Source of the DNA: Alphaproteobacteria bacterium
GTDB lineage: Bacteria > Pseudomonadota > Alphaproteobacteria > Rickettsiales > UBA3002
Length of the DNA: 43,312 nucleotides
Assembly: GCA_030427685.1 (NCBI GenBank)
Contig: JAUIBB010000003.1
Location: forward strand, 1-43,312
Direction: 5' to 3'
Made by a program: the position numbers and the translations under genes. Of the stretch, positions 31,947-40,753 are shown piece by piece. Below the pieces are notes generated by a model that worked only from the letters and a program-made list of their open reading frames with translations, ran no database searches and was not told where the DNA came from. The stretch's first letter is position 1; every line of letters begins with the position of its first letter.

Positions 31947-33356
31947 ATGACCGTTATTACCCGTTTCGCCCCCTCGCCTACTGGCATGCTCCATATTGGT
32001 GGTGCACGCACGGCGCTGTTTAACTATCTGTTCGCACGCCATCATGGCGGCAGGTTCAAGCTGCGCATCGAGGATACAGACACAGCCCGTAATTCGGACG
32101 AGGCCTATCAGGCGATTCTCAAAGGGCTTAACTGGCTTGGGCTTTCTTATGATGGCGACGTTGTCTATCAACGTGAGCGCGAAGAGCGCCACAAAGAAGT
32201 AGCCGCCATGTTGGTGCAGCAGGGCAAAGCCTATCACTGCTATACCACCGCAGAAGAGCTTGCCGAGCAGCGCGCCGCAGCCGAAGCAAAAGGAGAAGCA
32301 TTCCGCTACGACCGTAAATGGCGCCCCCAATCAGACGGCACGGCGCTCCCAACCCCTCCGGCCGGCGTTAATCCCAGCATTCGTATCATGGCTCCGCTTG
32401 AGGGTGAAGTCGTCGTCCGCGATGCTGTACAGGGCGATGTCTGTTTCGGCCCGGATGCGCTGGATGATCTCGTGATTTTACGTAGCGACGGAACCCCCAC
32501 CTATAACCTCGCCGTGGTGGTAGATGACCACGATATGGGCGTCACCCATGTCATTCGTGGCGATGACCACCTCAACAATGCCGGACGGCAAATGGTGATC
32601 TACGAAGCCATGGGCTGGGATGTGCCGGTATTCGCGCATATCCCCCTCATTCATGGCCCCGATGGCGCGAAGCTCAGCAAACGTCACGGTGCCACCAGCA
32701 CCACAGAATATGCCCATATGGGCTACCTGCCCGAAGCTATGCGCAATTACCTCGCGCGCCTTGGCTGGAGCCATGGTGATGATGAGATTTTTGACGATGC
32801 GCAGGCCATCGCATGGTTTACGCTGGAGCATGTCGGCCAATCACCCTCGCGCCTTGATTTTGCCAAGCTGAACCACATCAACGCCCATTACCTGCGCCTT
32901 CGGCCCGATGCCGAGCTGGCCGAAATGATTGCCCCGATGCTACTGACAGCAGGCAATGCGCGGCTGATGGAAGCGGAGGTCGCGCTGTTAGTGCGTGCCA
33001 TTCCTTCGGTTAAAACCAAAGCGCAAACCTTACCGGAACTGGCAGAGGCGGCGCGGTTCTACCTCTATGCGCCAACTGCGTATGATGAGAAAGCCAGTGC
33101 AGCACTGGAGAAAAATGGCGGCAATCTGCCTGTAATCCTAACCGCCTTGCATGCCGTAACAGACTGGAATGCAGATGCCATCAAGGCATCGCTGACAGAG
33201 CTTGCAACCGCAACCGGGAAAAAGCTGGGTGAGCTGATGCCCCCCATGCGTGCGGCCCTGGTCGGCAGCATGAGCGGCCCGGATGTACCACTGGCGATGG
33301 AAGTGCTGGGAAAAGAGGCATCCATCACCCGACTGGAAGCCGCGGGCAAGGCTTGA
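31947..33356 (+). CDS. gltX: Glutamate--tRNA ligase
   Basis: TRFAPSPTGMLHIGGARTALFNYLFAR, IHGPDGAKLSKRHGATS. Start placed at MTVITRF. Confidence 0.97.
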   Translation: MTVITRFAPSPTGMLHIGGARTALFNYLFARHHGGRFKLRIEDTDTARNSDEAYQAILKGLNWLGLSYDGDVVYQREREERHKEVAAMLVQQGKAYHCYTTAEELAEQRAAAEAKGEAFRYDRKWRPQSDGTALPTPPAGVNPSIRIMAPLEGEVVVRDAVQGDVCFGPDALDDLVILRSDGTPTYNLAVVVDDHDMGVTHVIRGDDHLNNAGRQMVIYEAMGWDVPVFAHIPLIHGPDGAKLSKRHGATSTTEYAHMGYLPEAMRNYLARLGWSHGDDEIFDDAQAIAWFTLEHVGQSPSRLDFAKLNHINAHYLRLRPDAELAEMIAPMLLTAGNARLMEAEVALLVRAIPSVKTKAQTLPELAEAARFYLYAPTAYDEKASAALEKNGGNLPVILTALHAVTDWNADAIKASLTELATATGKKLGELMPPMRAALVGSMSGPDVPLAMEVLGKEASITRLEAAGKA

Positions 33357-33403
33357 TTTTCAACGTGGATTCAGTATCCTGAAGGGGAAAAAAGGACTCA
33401 CCA

Positions 33404-33946
33404 ATGGCTATCCTACCACTCGTGATCGCGCCCGATGAGCGCCTCAATAAACCTTCCGAGCCCGTGAAGGTGGTTGACGCTAAAATCCGCACGCTGCTCG
33501 ATGACATGCTCGAGACGATGTACGCGAATAACGGCATCGGCCTTGCTGCCGTGCAGGTTGGCGTACACCTGAAATGCATTGTCGTTGATATCGCCGTGCG
33601 CGAGGGCCAAAACGCGCCCATGAAGTTTATCAATCCTGAAATCATTCATCATTCGGACGAAAAAACACGCTTTCAGGAGGGCTGCCTTTCCTTCCCCGAC
33701 CAGTATTCTGATGTTGAACGCCCCTCTTCCGTCACCATTCGCTACCTGGATGAAACCGGGGCAGAGCAAACGATGGAAGCCGATGAACTGCTTGCCACCT
33801 GCCTGCAGCACGAGATTGACCACACCAACGGCATCGTCTTTGTCGATCACCTCTCGCTCATGAAGCGCGACATGATCCTGCGGAAGCTGAAAAAAGCGAA
33901 GCGGATGGGACTTATCCACGAACTGCCAGAAGGCGCACCAGTTTAG
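33404..33946 (+). CDS. def: Peptide deformylase
   Basis: GIGLAAVQVG, EGCLSFP, LQHEIDHTNGIVFVDHLS. Confidence 0.97.
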   Translation: MAILPLVIAPDERLNKPSEPVKVVDAKIRTLLDDMLETMYANNGIGLAAVQVGVHLKCIVVDIAVREGQNAPMKFINPEIIHHSDEKTRFQEGCLSFPDQYSDVERPSSVTIRYLDETGAEQTMEADELLATCLQHEIDHTNGIVFVDHLSLMKRDMILRKLKKAKRMGLIHELPEGAPV

Positions 33947-33982
33947 CGTGACAGCCTTTTATGCCGCTGCTAGACACATGGT

Positions 33983-34477
33983 ATGCGGATCCTGTTTCTT
34001 ATGGTTACAGCCTTGTTTGTACTGCCTGCCATCGCGCAGGTAAGGGAGCATTATGACGCCCCACTGCTGGCAGTAGGGGGTGATCGACCAGCACCGGCAG
34101 CACCAGCAACTACGCAACCTACGACGGATGCCTCCTCTGCCAACAGCATGGAAGCGCCTAAAGCGCCGGAGGCACCCGCCCCCTCAAAACCCTCCGTCAT
34201 CAAATTACCGGTAGCGCCAGCATCGCCTGTGCCGCCAGTCAGCAAGCTTTGGCCACGCGATACTATTCCGCTCTTTGTAACCTCCTGTAGCAAGCTGCAT
34301 CGTGAATTATTAAACCCATGCCGCTGTATTATCGATGGGCTGATGGAAAAAATGCTGCATGATGAATTTCTTCGCCTAAGCGATGCCAACCAAATCGACA
34401 TTGACCCGCGCTACCTCACTGTTCGCGAACAATGCGTGATGGCAGCCAAGCAAAAGCAACTGCAACGCGCCCACTAG
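33983..34477 (+). CDS. Hypothetical secreted protein with Pro/Ala-rich linker, 164 aa
   Basis: Signal peptide MRILFLMVTALFVLPAIAQ, low-complexity Ala/Pro segment, then a compact Cys-containing C-terminal domain (SCSKLHRELLNPCRCIIDGLMEKM). Confidence 0.7.
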   Translation: MRILFLMVTALFVLPAIAQVREHYDAPLLAVGGDRPAPAAPATTQPTTDASSANSMEAPKAPEAPAPSKPSVIKLPVAPASPVPPVSKLWPRDTIPLFVTSCSKLHRELLNPCRCIIDGLMEKMLHDEFLRLSDANQIDIDPRYLTVREQCVMAAKQKQLQRAH

Positions 34478-34484
34478 GATTAGC

Positions 34485-35426
34485 ATGCGTATTCTTTTTA
34501 TGGGAACGCCGGACTTTGCCGTACCGGCCCTGCAGGCCCTGCTGCAATCACCGCATGAAGTGGTGGCTGTCTATAGCCAACCACCGCGCCCAGCAGGAAG
34601 AGGGCTTAAGCTGACCCCCTCTCCGGTGCAAAAACTGGCAGAGCAACACGCCATCCCCGTTTTCACACCCAGCAGCCTGAAAACAGCGGAAGCACAGGCG
34701 GAATTTTCCCAGCATCAAGCAGACATCGCCGTAGTAGCCGCCTATGGGCTGCTGCTACCACAAGCCATACTGGATGCCCCACGTTTTGGCTGTATTAACA
34801 TCCATCCCTCGGATCTGCCGCGTTGGCGTGGTGCTGCCCCCATCCAGCGCACGTTGATGGCCGGGGACACCGAAACCGCCTGTTGTGTGATGCAGCTCGA
34901 GCTTGGGCTTGATACCGGCCCCATTTTACGGCGGGATGCCTATACAATTCCGCCCGAGATGGATGCAGGAGAGTTGCACCGGATAATGGCTGAAATCGGC
35001 GCACAACAGGTGCTTGCTGTGCTGGAGCAGTTTGCCAGCGATACACCCCCCCTTGCTACGCCACAGGCATCTGAGGGGGTCACGCATGCAGAAAAAATAA
35101 GCAAAGCAGAGCGCCCTCTGGATTGGAGCCGCCCAGCTATTGCATTGCAGCACCATATCCGTGGGTTGAGCCCCGCTCCCGCAGCCACCGCAGAAATTGC
35201 CGGTGAAACTGTTAAAATACTACGCGCTACGGTAGAGGCAGGCGCCCCGCAGAAGGCAGCCGGAGAAGCCCTTGACGACAACCTGCTGATTAACGCAGGA
35301 AATGGCTCTGCGCTGCGCCTTTTAGAGCTTCAACGCCCCGGAAAAAATCGTCAAACCGCCGCTCAGTTCCTGCAAGGAATTCCCGTCGCCAAGGGCTCAC
35401 AGGTGAAAAACTCTATCAGGGGTTGA
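34485..35426 (+). CDS. fmt: Methionyl-tRNA formyltransferase
   Basis: MRILFMGTPDFAVPALQALLQSPHEVVAVYSQPPRPAGRGLKLTPSPVQKLAEQHAIPVF, CINIHPSDLPRWRGAAPIQRTLMAGD. Confidence 0.97.
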   Translation: MRILFMGTPDFAVPALQALLQSPHEVVAVYSQPPRPAGRGLKLTPSPVQKLAEQHAIPVFTPSSLKTAEAQAEFSQHQADIAVVAAYGLLLPQAILDAPRFGCINIHPSDLPRWRGAAPIQRTLMAGDTETACCVMQLELGLDTGPILRRDAYTIPPEMDAGELHRIMAEIGAQQVLAVLEQFASDTPPLATPQASEGVTHAEKISKAERPLDWSRPAIALQHHIRGLSPAPAATAEIAGETVKILRATVEAGAPQKAAGEALDDNLLINAGNGSALRLLELQRPGKNRQTAAQFLQGIPVAKGSQVKNSIRG

Positions 35427-35509
35427 TTAGCCCTTTTATACGTATCAAAAATGTGATATAAAAGCCGCTGTTGCATAAAAAGAATAGAACATTACAATGA
35501 GGCATCCAC

Positions 35510-35731
35510 ATGTACTCCCAATGGCAAGTTACTATGAATGATGACGTCGTTTTATTTAAGCAACTGGATGATTTGAAAGAACAGCATCGCCAGTTAGATA
35601 TTCAAATTCAGCTACTTGGTGGATCTGGAAGTGACGAGATGACCCTCGCACGACTGAAAAAACGCAAGCTTCAGCTACGCGACCAGATCCAGACACTTGA
35701 GTTCGAGATTTACCCAGACCAACCAGCCTAG
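35510..35731 (+). CDS. DUF465 (YdcH-like) small coiled-coil protein
   Basis: FKQLDDLKEQHRQLDIQIQLLGGSGSDEMTLARLKKRKLQLRDQIQTLE. Confidence 0.82.
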   Translation: MYSQWQVTMNDDVVLFKQLDDLKEQHRQLDIQIQLLGGSGSDEMTLARLKKRKLQLRDQIQTLEFEIYPDQPA

Positions 35732-35836
35732 CCACATTCATGGCATAGCGCCCTGACCGCCCGTGGGATCGGGCGGCGCCTCATTGTGCGCGCCATCAGC
35801 AATCAGGTGCCCTGCAATCGGCCTGCTTCGTCCGGA

Positions 35837-37726
35837 TTAGGCGGCTAACCCTTTGCTGAGGAACTGGCTCAGGCGACGCGCGAATGCCGCACTGTCGGTG
35901 ACCGGCTCGCCCTCTGCAATCAACGCCTGATCGTAAAGCAGCCACAAGGCGTCTTCGGTATCTGTATTTAATCCCGCTGCCGCCACACGTGCTGCGAGTG
36001 ACTGGATAACTGGGTGCTGCGGGTTGATTTCAACCAGCTTGGCAGCACGTTTGGGAAGCTGCTTATGCTCGGCCAGAAAGCGTTCCATCCGCATATCCAT
36101 ATCGCCTTCGCCAACCCCAAGACAGATCGGGGTTTCAGCCAGCTTGCGCGTGGTACGCACATCGCGCACGGCCTCGCCATACAGCGTTTTCATGGCGTCC
36201 ATCAGCTTCGCGATGTCGGCACTTTCTTCGGCTTTTTCAGCTTCTTTGGCGGCATCCCCCTCGAGCGGGAATTTCTCCAGATCTTCTCCGGATTTCACAA
36301 CAGAGCGGAAAGGAATATCGCCATATTTCAGCGTTACATTGGCCCAGAAATCATCAACATGGTCAGTCAGCAATAAGACGTCGATGCCCCGTGCAGCGAA
36401 GCCCTCCATTTGCGGACTGTGCTGTAGCGCTTCAACCGATTCACCCGTCAGGTAATAAATCGCTTCCTGTCCTTCGCGCATATTCGCTTTGTATTGCGCC
36501 AGTGTCATTAGCTTGCCGGGCGCGCTGCGGGTGTTGAATACGCAGCAATCGAGAATTTTCTCACGCGGGGCCATGCCTTCGCACAACCCCTCTTTCAGTA
36601 CCGCTCCGAAATGCTCCCAGAAGCTCGCGTAATCCTCCATATCCTTTTCCGCGCGCTTCTTCAGCTCGGACAGGACGCGGCTGGTGACGGATTCACGGAT
36701 GGTATCCAGCACCGGCGATTTTTGCAGGGTCTCACGGCTGATGTTTAGCGGCAAATCGGCTGAATCCACTACCCCACGCAGGAAGCGCAGGTAAGGCGGG
36801 ATCAGCTCCACACCTTCATCGGTGATGAAGACACGTTTTACATAAAGCTTCACACGGCTTTTGCGCTCTGGGTGAAACAGGTCGAATGGCTTAATGGCGG
36901 GGATGAAAAGGAGATTGGTATACTCAACTTTTCCCTCTGCCTTATTGTGTAAAACTGCCCATGGCTTCTCTGGCGAATGGGCTACATGACGGTAGAACTC
37001 CTGATATTGCTCATCCGTCACTTCGGATTTCGGCTTTGCCCAAATGGCTGAACCTTCATTTAAATTGTGCACAACCCCTTCGCTGTCTGTCAGGGTAATC
37101 GGGAAGCCGATATGGTCGGAATAGGTTTCCGCAATATGCCCAAGACGGTGACGATCGAGATAGTCTTTGGCATCCTCTTTAAGATGCAACGTGATCGCAG
37201 TGCCGCGCGGCTGCGCATCAAGCGGTGCAATGGTATAGGTTCCCGAACCATCGGACTCCCACTGCCACGCCTGCTCTTCACCGGCCTTACGGCTGGTGAC
37301 GGTTACTTTATCGGCCACCATAAACGAGGCATAAAAGCCTACCCCAAACTGACCGATGAGGTTCACGTCTTTGCTCGTGTCACCTGTCAGTTTATTGAGA
37401 AACTCGCTAGTGCCAGATTTTGCAATCGTGCCAAGGTTGGCGATCAGGTCGTCGTGATTCATACCAATGCCAGAGTCACGAATCGTCAGCGTCCCCGCAT
37501 CCTTATCGATGGATAGCTGAATGTTCAGGTCTGGCTGCTCTGTGGTGAGGGTGCTGTTGGTGAGTGACTCAAACCGCAGCTTGTCACAGGCATCGGATGC
37601 GTTCGAGATCAATTCGCGGAGAAAAATATCGCGATTGGTATAAAGCGCGTGAATCATCAAATGCAGCACGCGTGCAGTCTCGGCGGCGAATTGGTGGGTT
37701 GCTGGCTTTTCGAGTGTCTCAGTCAT
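35837..37726 (-). CDS. htpG: Molecular chaperone HtpG (Hsp90)
   Basis: LHLMIHALYTNRDIFLRELISNASDACDKLR, IRDSGIGMNHDDLIANLGTIAKSGT, IGQFGVGFYASFMVADKVTV. Confidence 0.98.
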   Translation of the reverse strand: MTETLEKPATHQFAAETARVLHLMIHALYTNRDIFLRELISNASDACDKLRFESLTNSTLTTEQPDLNIQLSIDKDAGTLTIRDSGIGMNHDDLIANLGTIAKSGTSEFLNKLTGDTSKDVNLIGQFGVGFYASFMVADKVTVTSRKAGEEQAWQWESDGSGTYTIAPLDAQPRGTAITLHLKEDAKDYLDRHRLGHIAETYSDHIGFPITLTDSEGVVHNLNEGSAIWAKPKSEVTDEQYQEFYRHVAHSPEKPWAVLHNKAEGKVEYTNLLFIPAIKPFDLFHPERKSRVKLYVKRVFITDEGVELIPPYLRFLRGVVDSADLPLNISRETLQKSPVLDTIRESVTSRVLSELKKRAEKDMEDYASFWEHFGAVLKEGLCEGMAPREKILDCCVFNTRSAPGKLMTLAQYKANMREGQEAIYYLTGESVEALQHSPQMEGFAARGIDVLLLTDHVDDFWANVTLKYGDIPFRSVVKSGEDLEKFPLEGDAAKEAEKAEESADIAKLMDAMKTLYGEAVRDVRTTRKLAETPICLGVGEGDMDMRMERFLAEHKQLPKRAAKLVEINPQHPVIQSLAARVAAAGLNTDTEDALWLLYDQALIAEGEPVTDSAAFARRLSQFLSKGLAA

Positions 37727-37820
37727 GGTGAATCCTTCTCTGGTTTGGATGCCTGCACGCAGGGGTCGTGCGGAAGATGGGGGCTATATAGAATGGCATC
37801 GCTAAACTGCAAGCCCCAGC

Positions 37821-38951
37821 CTAGCGTTTGTAGGCACGAAAACGCAACAGGTGGTCGGCGAGGACGCAGGCCATCATGGCTTCACCCACCGGAACGGCGC
37901 GGATGCCGACGCAGGGGTCGTGACGACCTTTGGTAGCAATTTCGGTATCCTCACCAGAGGTTGTGATGGTCTCGACGGGCGTGAGGATGGAGCTGGTGGG
38001 CTTGACCGCGAAACGTACAACGACCGGCTGGCCGGTGGAGATGCCGCCGAGGATGCCGCCAGCATGGTTGCTTAGGAAGTCTACCGTATTGCCTGCTCCG
38101 GCACGGAGCCGATCCGCATTTTCCTCTCCGCGCAGGGCGGCCGCGGCGAAGCCATCGCCAATCTCGACGCCTTTGACGGCGTTGATGCTCATCATGGCGC
38201 GGGCGAGGTCGGAGTCGAGCTTGTCGTAGATCGGCTCGCCGAGGCCGACGGGGACGTTTTCTGCTACCACTTCGATCACTGCGCCGAGGGAGGAGCCGGA
38301 CTTACGCGCTGCGTCGAGCAGGGTCTCCCAGCGCGCGGCGGCGACAGCATCGGGACACCAGAAAGGGTTTTGGTCGATTTGGGCAGGATCAAAATTGGCC
38401 GGGTCGATTTTGTCGTCACCAATTTGGACGAGGTAGCCACGAATTTTAATCCCCCCCCCTGTAGGGGGAGGGTTAGGGAGGGGCCGTTGTTGGGCATGCT
38501 CATCGCCATATTCCGCCAGCACTTTGCGCGCAATCGCACCGGCGGCGACGCGCATGGCGGTTTCGCGCGCGCTGGAGCGGCCACCGCCGCGATAGTCGCG
38601 GATGCCGTATTTCTGCTGGTAGGTATAGTCCGCATGGCCGGGGCGGAAGCTGTCTTTGATTTCGCTATAATCCTTCGATTTCTGGTCTTCGTTCTCGATC
38701 ATCAGCGAGATTGGTGTGCCGGTGGTTTTACCCTCGAACGTACCGGAGAGGATTTTTACCGTATCGGATTCCTTGCGCTGGGTGGTGTGGCGCGACTGCG
38801 CAGGCTTGCGTTTGTCGAGATACGGCTGGATGTCAGCTTCGGTGAGGTCGATCAACGACGGGCAGCCGTCGATCACGCAGCCAATGGCCTCCCCATGGGA
38901 TTCGCCCCAGGTGGTGAACCGGAAGATGGTGCCAAAGGAGTTGGATGCCAT
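37821..38951 (-). CDS. aroC: Chorismate synthase containing an in-frame repeat-derived insertion
   Basis: [82 protein letters not shown]. Confidence 0.97.
   Translation of the reverse strand: MASNSFGTIFRFTTWGESHGEAIGCVIDGCPSLIDLTEADIQPYLDKRKPAQSRHTTQRKESDTVKILSGTFEGKTTGTPISLMIENEDQKSKDYSEIKDSFRPGHADYTYQQKYGIRDYRGGGRSSARETAMRVAAGAIARKVLAEYGDEHAQQRPLPNPPPTGGGIKIRGYLVQIGDDKIDPANFDPAQIDQNPFWCPDAVAAARWETLLDAARKSGSSLGAVIEVVAENVPVGLGEPIYDKLDSDLARAMMSINAVKGVEIGDGFAAAALRGEENADRLRAGAGNTVDFLSNHAGGILGGISTGQPVVVRFAVKPTSSILTPVETITTSGEDTEIATKGRHDPCVGIRAVPVGEAMMACVLADHLLRFRAYKR
38447..38484. repeat. GC-rich palindromic repeat-like element inside aroC
   Basis: TAATCCCCCCCCCTGTAGGGGGAGGGTTAGGGAGGGGC; inverted-repeat core CCCCCT-GT-AGGGGG (38455-38468) and a C9 run. 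Confidence 0.7.
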
Positions 38952-38953
38952 GA

Positions 38954-39109
38954 TTATTTCTTTCTAAAGAGCGACCACATGTAATGGAAAGCCATTGGGA
39001 ACAGCCAGAAGGGCAGCCAAGGTGTGAGGTATATCACCATAATCGCCGTATAGTAGACAAGATTTATCTGCCTCGGCGGTTGTGTGATCGGTGAACAGCT
39101 TCCGGCCAT
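38954..39109 (-). CDS. Candidate 51-aa single-TM microprotein immediately upstream of aroC
   Basis: [51 protein letters not shown]; stop lies 2 nt before the aroC ATG. Competes with the overlapping-frame ORF 38964..39230. Confidence 0.45.
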   Translation of the reverse strand: MAGSCSPITQPPRQINLVYYTAIMVIYLTPWLPFWLFPMAFHYMWSLFRKK

Positions 39110-39236
39110 GGCACATCACCAATAACCGCATCAAGCGCGGGTATTTTTGATAACGAGGATCGAGCGCAGCCGTTTCTTCAATTTCCTTCTGCGACATATA
39201 GCAAGAAACTGAGAACGGGTCGTTCGGCATAGACTG

Positions 39237-40076
39237 CTACGCCAGCGCAATATCCGGCGCGTCGATGGCCTTCATGCCGACGACGTGGTAGCCGCCATCG
39301 ACGTGGAGGTTTTCGCCCGTGGTGCCTGCACCGAGGTCGGAGAGCAGGAACAGGCCTGCGCCGCCGACGTCTTCGATGGTGGTGTTGCGCTTGAGGGGGC
39401 TGTTCAGCTCGTTCCATTTCAGGATGTAGCGGAAATCGCCGATGCCCATCGCGGCGAGCGTTTTGATCGGCCCGGCGGAGATAGCATTAACGCGGATATT
39501 CTCGCTGCCGAGATCGACCGCGAGGTATTTAACGCTGGCTTCCAGCGCTGCTTTGGCGAGGCCCATGACGTTGTAGTGCGGGGTCACGCGCTCGGCACCC
39601 AGATAGGTAAGCGTGAGCAGCGACCCGCCCTTTTTCATCAACTTTGAGGCGCGCTTGGCAACGGCAGTGAAAGAATAGACGCTGATATTCATGGTCATCA
39701 GGAAGTTCTCGAGCGAGGTATCGACATAACGGCCTTTCAGCTCGTTTTTGTCGGAGAAGCCGATGGCGTGGACGACGAAATCGATCTCGCCCCATTCTTT
39801 CTCCAGCGTCTCGAACACGCTGTCGATGCTCGCCATATCGGTCACGTCACACGGCAGGATCAGCTTGCCGCCGACGGATTCCGCCAGCGGACGCACACGG
39901 CGCTCCAGCGCTTCGCCCTGATAGGTGAAGGCAATCTCGGCCCCTTGCGCGGCGAGGTACTGCGTAATGCCCCAAGCGATGGATTTATCATTGGCAACGC
40001 CCATGATGAGACCACGCTTGCCCTTCATCAACGTACCGGTTGGAATCGCCTGCGCGCTACCTTGTTCTGTGTCCAT
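39237..40076 (-). CDS. fabI: Enoyl-[acyl-carrier-protein] reductase (NADH)
   Basis: KGKRGLIMGVANDKSIAWGITQYLAAQGAEIAFTYQGEALERRV, YNVMGLAKAALEASVKYLAVDLG, SAGPIKTLAAMGI. Confidence 0.97.
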   Translation of the reverse strand: MDTEQGSAQAIPTGTLMKGKRGLIMGVANDKSIAWGITQYLAAQGAEIAFTYQGEALERRVRPLAESVGGKLILPCDVTDMASIDSVFETLEKEWGEIDFVVHAIGFSDKNELKGRYVDTSLENFLMTMNISVYSFTAVAKRASKLMKKGGSLLTLTYLGAERVTPHYNVMGLAKAALEASVKYLAVDLGSENIRVNAISAGPIKTLAAMGIGDFRYILKWNELNSPLKRNTTIEDVGGAGLFLLSDLGAGTTGENLHVDGGYHVVGMKAIDAPDIALA

Positions 40077-40096
40077 GTAATCCTCGAGTAACTATA

Positions 40097-40624
40097 TTAT
40101 TGCGAAACGATCTGCCACGAACCATCGGGCTGGCGGCAAGCGCGACCATAAGCGGATTGAATTTCACCGCCGATGTTCACCTTCTCGTTATATTCACGGC
40201 AGTACTGACCTGCATCGTTCTGGTAAGGTGCAGCCGGAATAAAGCTACCGGAATGACCGTTTTGTGGATTGTTCCATGGCAGTGATTGGCCAGGCTGTGC
40301 GGTTTCCAGCGCTTTTTGCTGCGCCTGATTGTAATAGGTCATATCGGCACGATCGAGTGATGCCCCGATCGAATTACCAACGCTCGCGCCTACCAGTGCA
40401 CCCAGTGCGGTTGCCACCAGACGGCCATTGCCTTTACCGAACTGCGCGCCGGCGACACCGCCTGCAACAGCGCCAAGCCCCGTACCAACATCGGATTTCG
40501 TCAGGCCAGCACCGTTGCTAACACCGCCACGCTGCGCGTTGTAGGCGTTTTGTTGGCCACTACAGGCAGAAAGTGCCAGCGAAAGAGCGGCTAACGTGAA
40601 AATTGACTGTTTCAGAATATTCAT
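40097..40624 (-). CDS. Glycine-zipper lipoprotein similar to the rickettsial 17-kDa surface antigen
   Basis: Lipobox LSLALSAC|SGQQ; glycine zipper VGTGLGAVAGGVAGAQFGKGNGRLVATALGALVGASVGNSIGASLDRAD; C-terminal CREYNEKVNIGGEIQSAYGRACRQPDGSWQIV. Confidence 0.88.
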   Translation of the reverse strand: MNILKQSIFTLAALSLALSACSGQQNAYNAQRGGVSNGAGLTKSDVGTGLGAVAGGVAGAQFGKGNGRLVATALGALVGASVGNSIGASLDRADMTYYNQAQQKALETAQPGQSLPWNNPQNGHSGSFIPAAPYQNDAGQYCREYNEKVNIGGEIQSAYGRACRQPDGSWQIVSQ

Positions 40625-40753
40625 AACAAATCTCCAATAGTACTGAATTAAATGGCTATTTAATCGCGCTTATCCCACAGCTTTTGCGTTTTCACAAGCA
40701 AATCTCACCACGCATTGTCGAGATTCCCCCTGTTGTAGCATAGATTCCTGATG

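Noticed and set aside
38276-38635. 119-aa alternate-frame ORF in aroC (contains [11 protein letters not shown])
   Set aside because: Shadow ORF of aroC; its repeat-like peptide comes from the palindromic element read in another frame.
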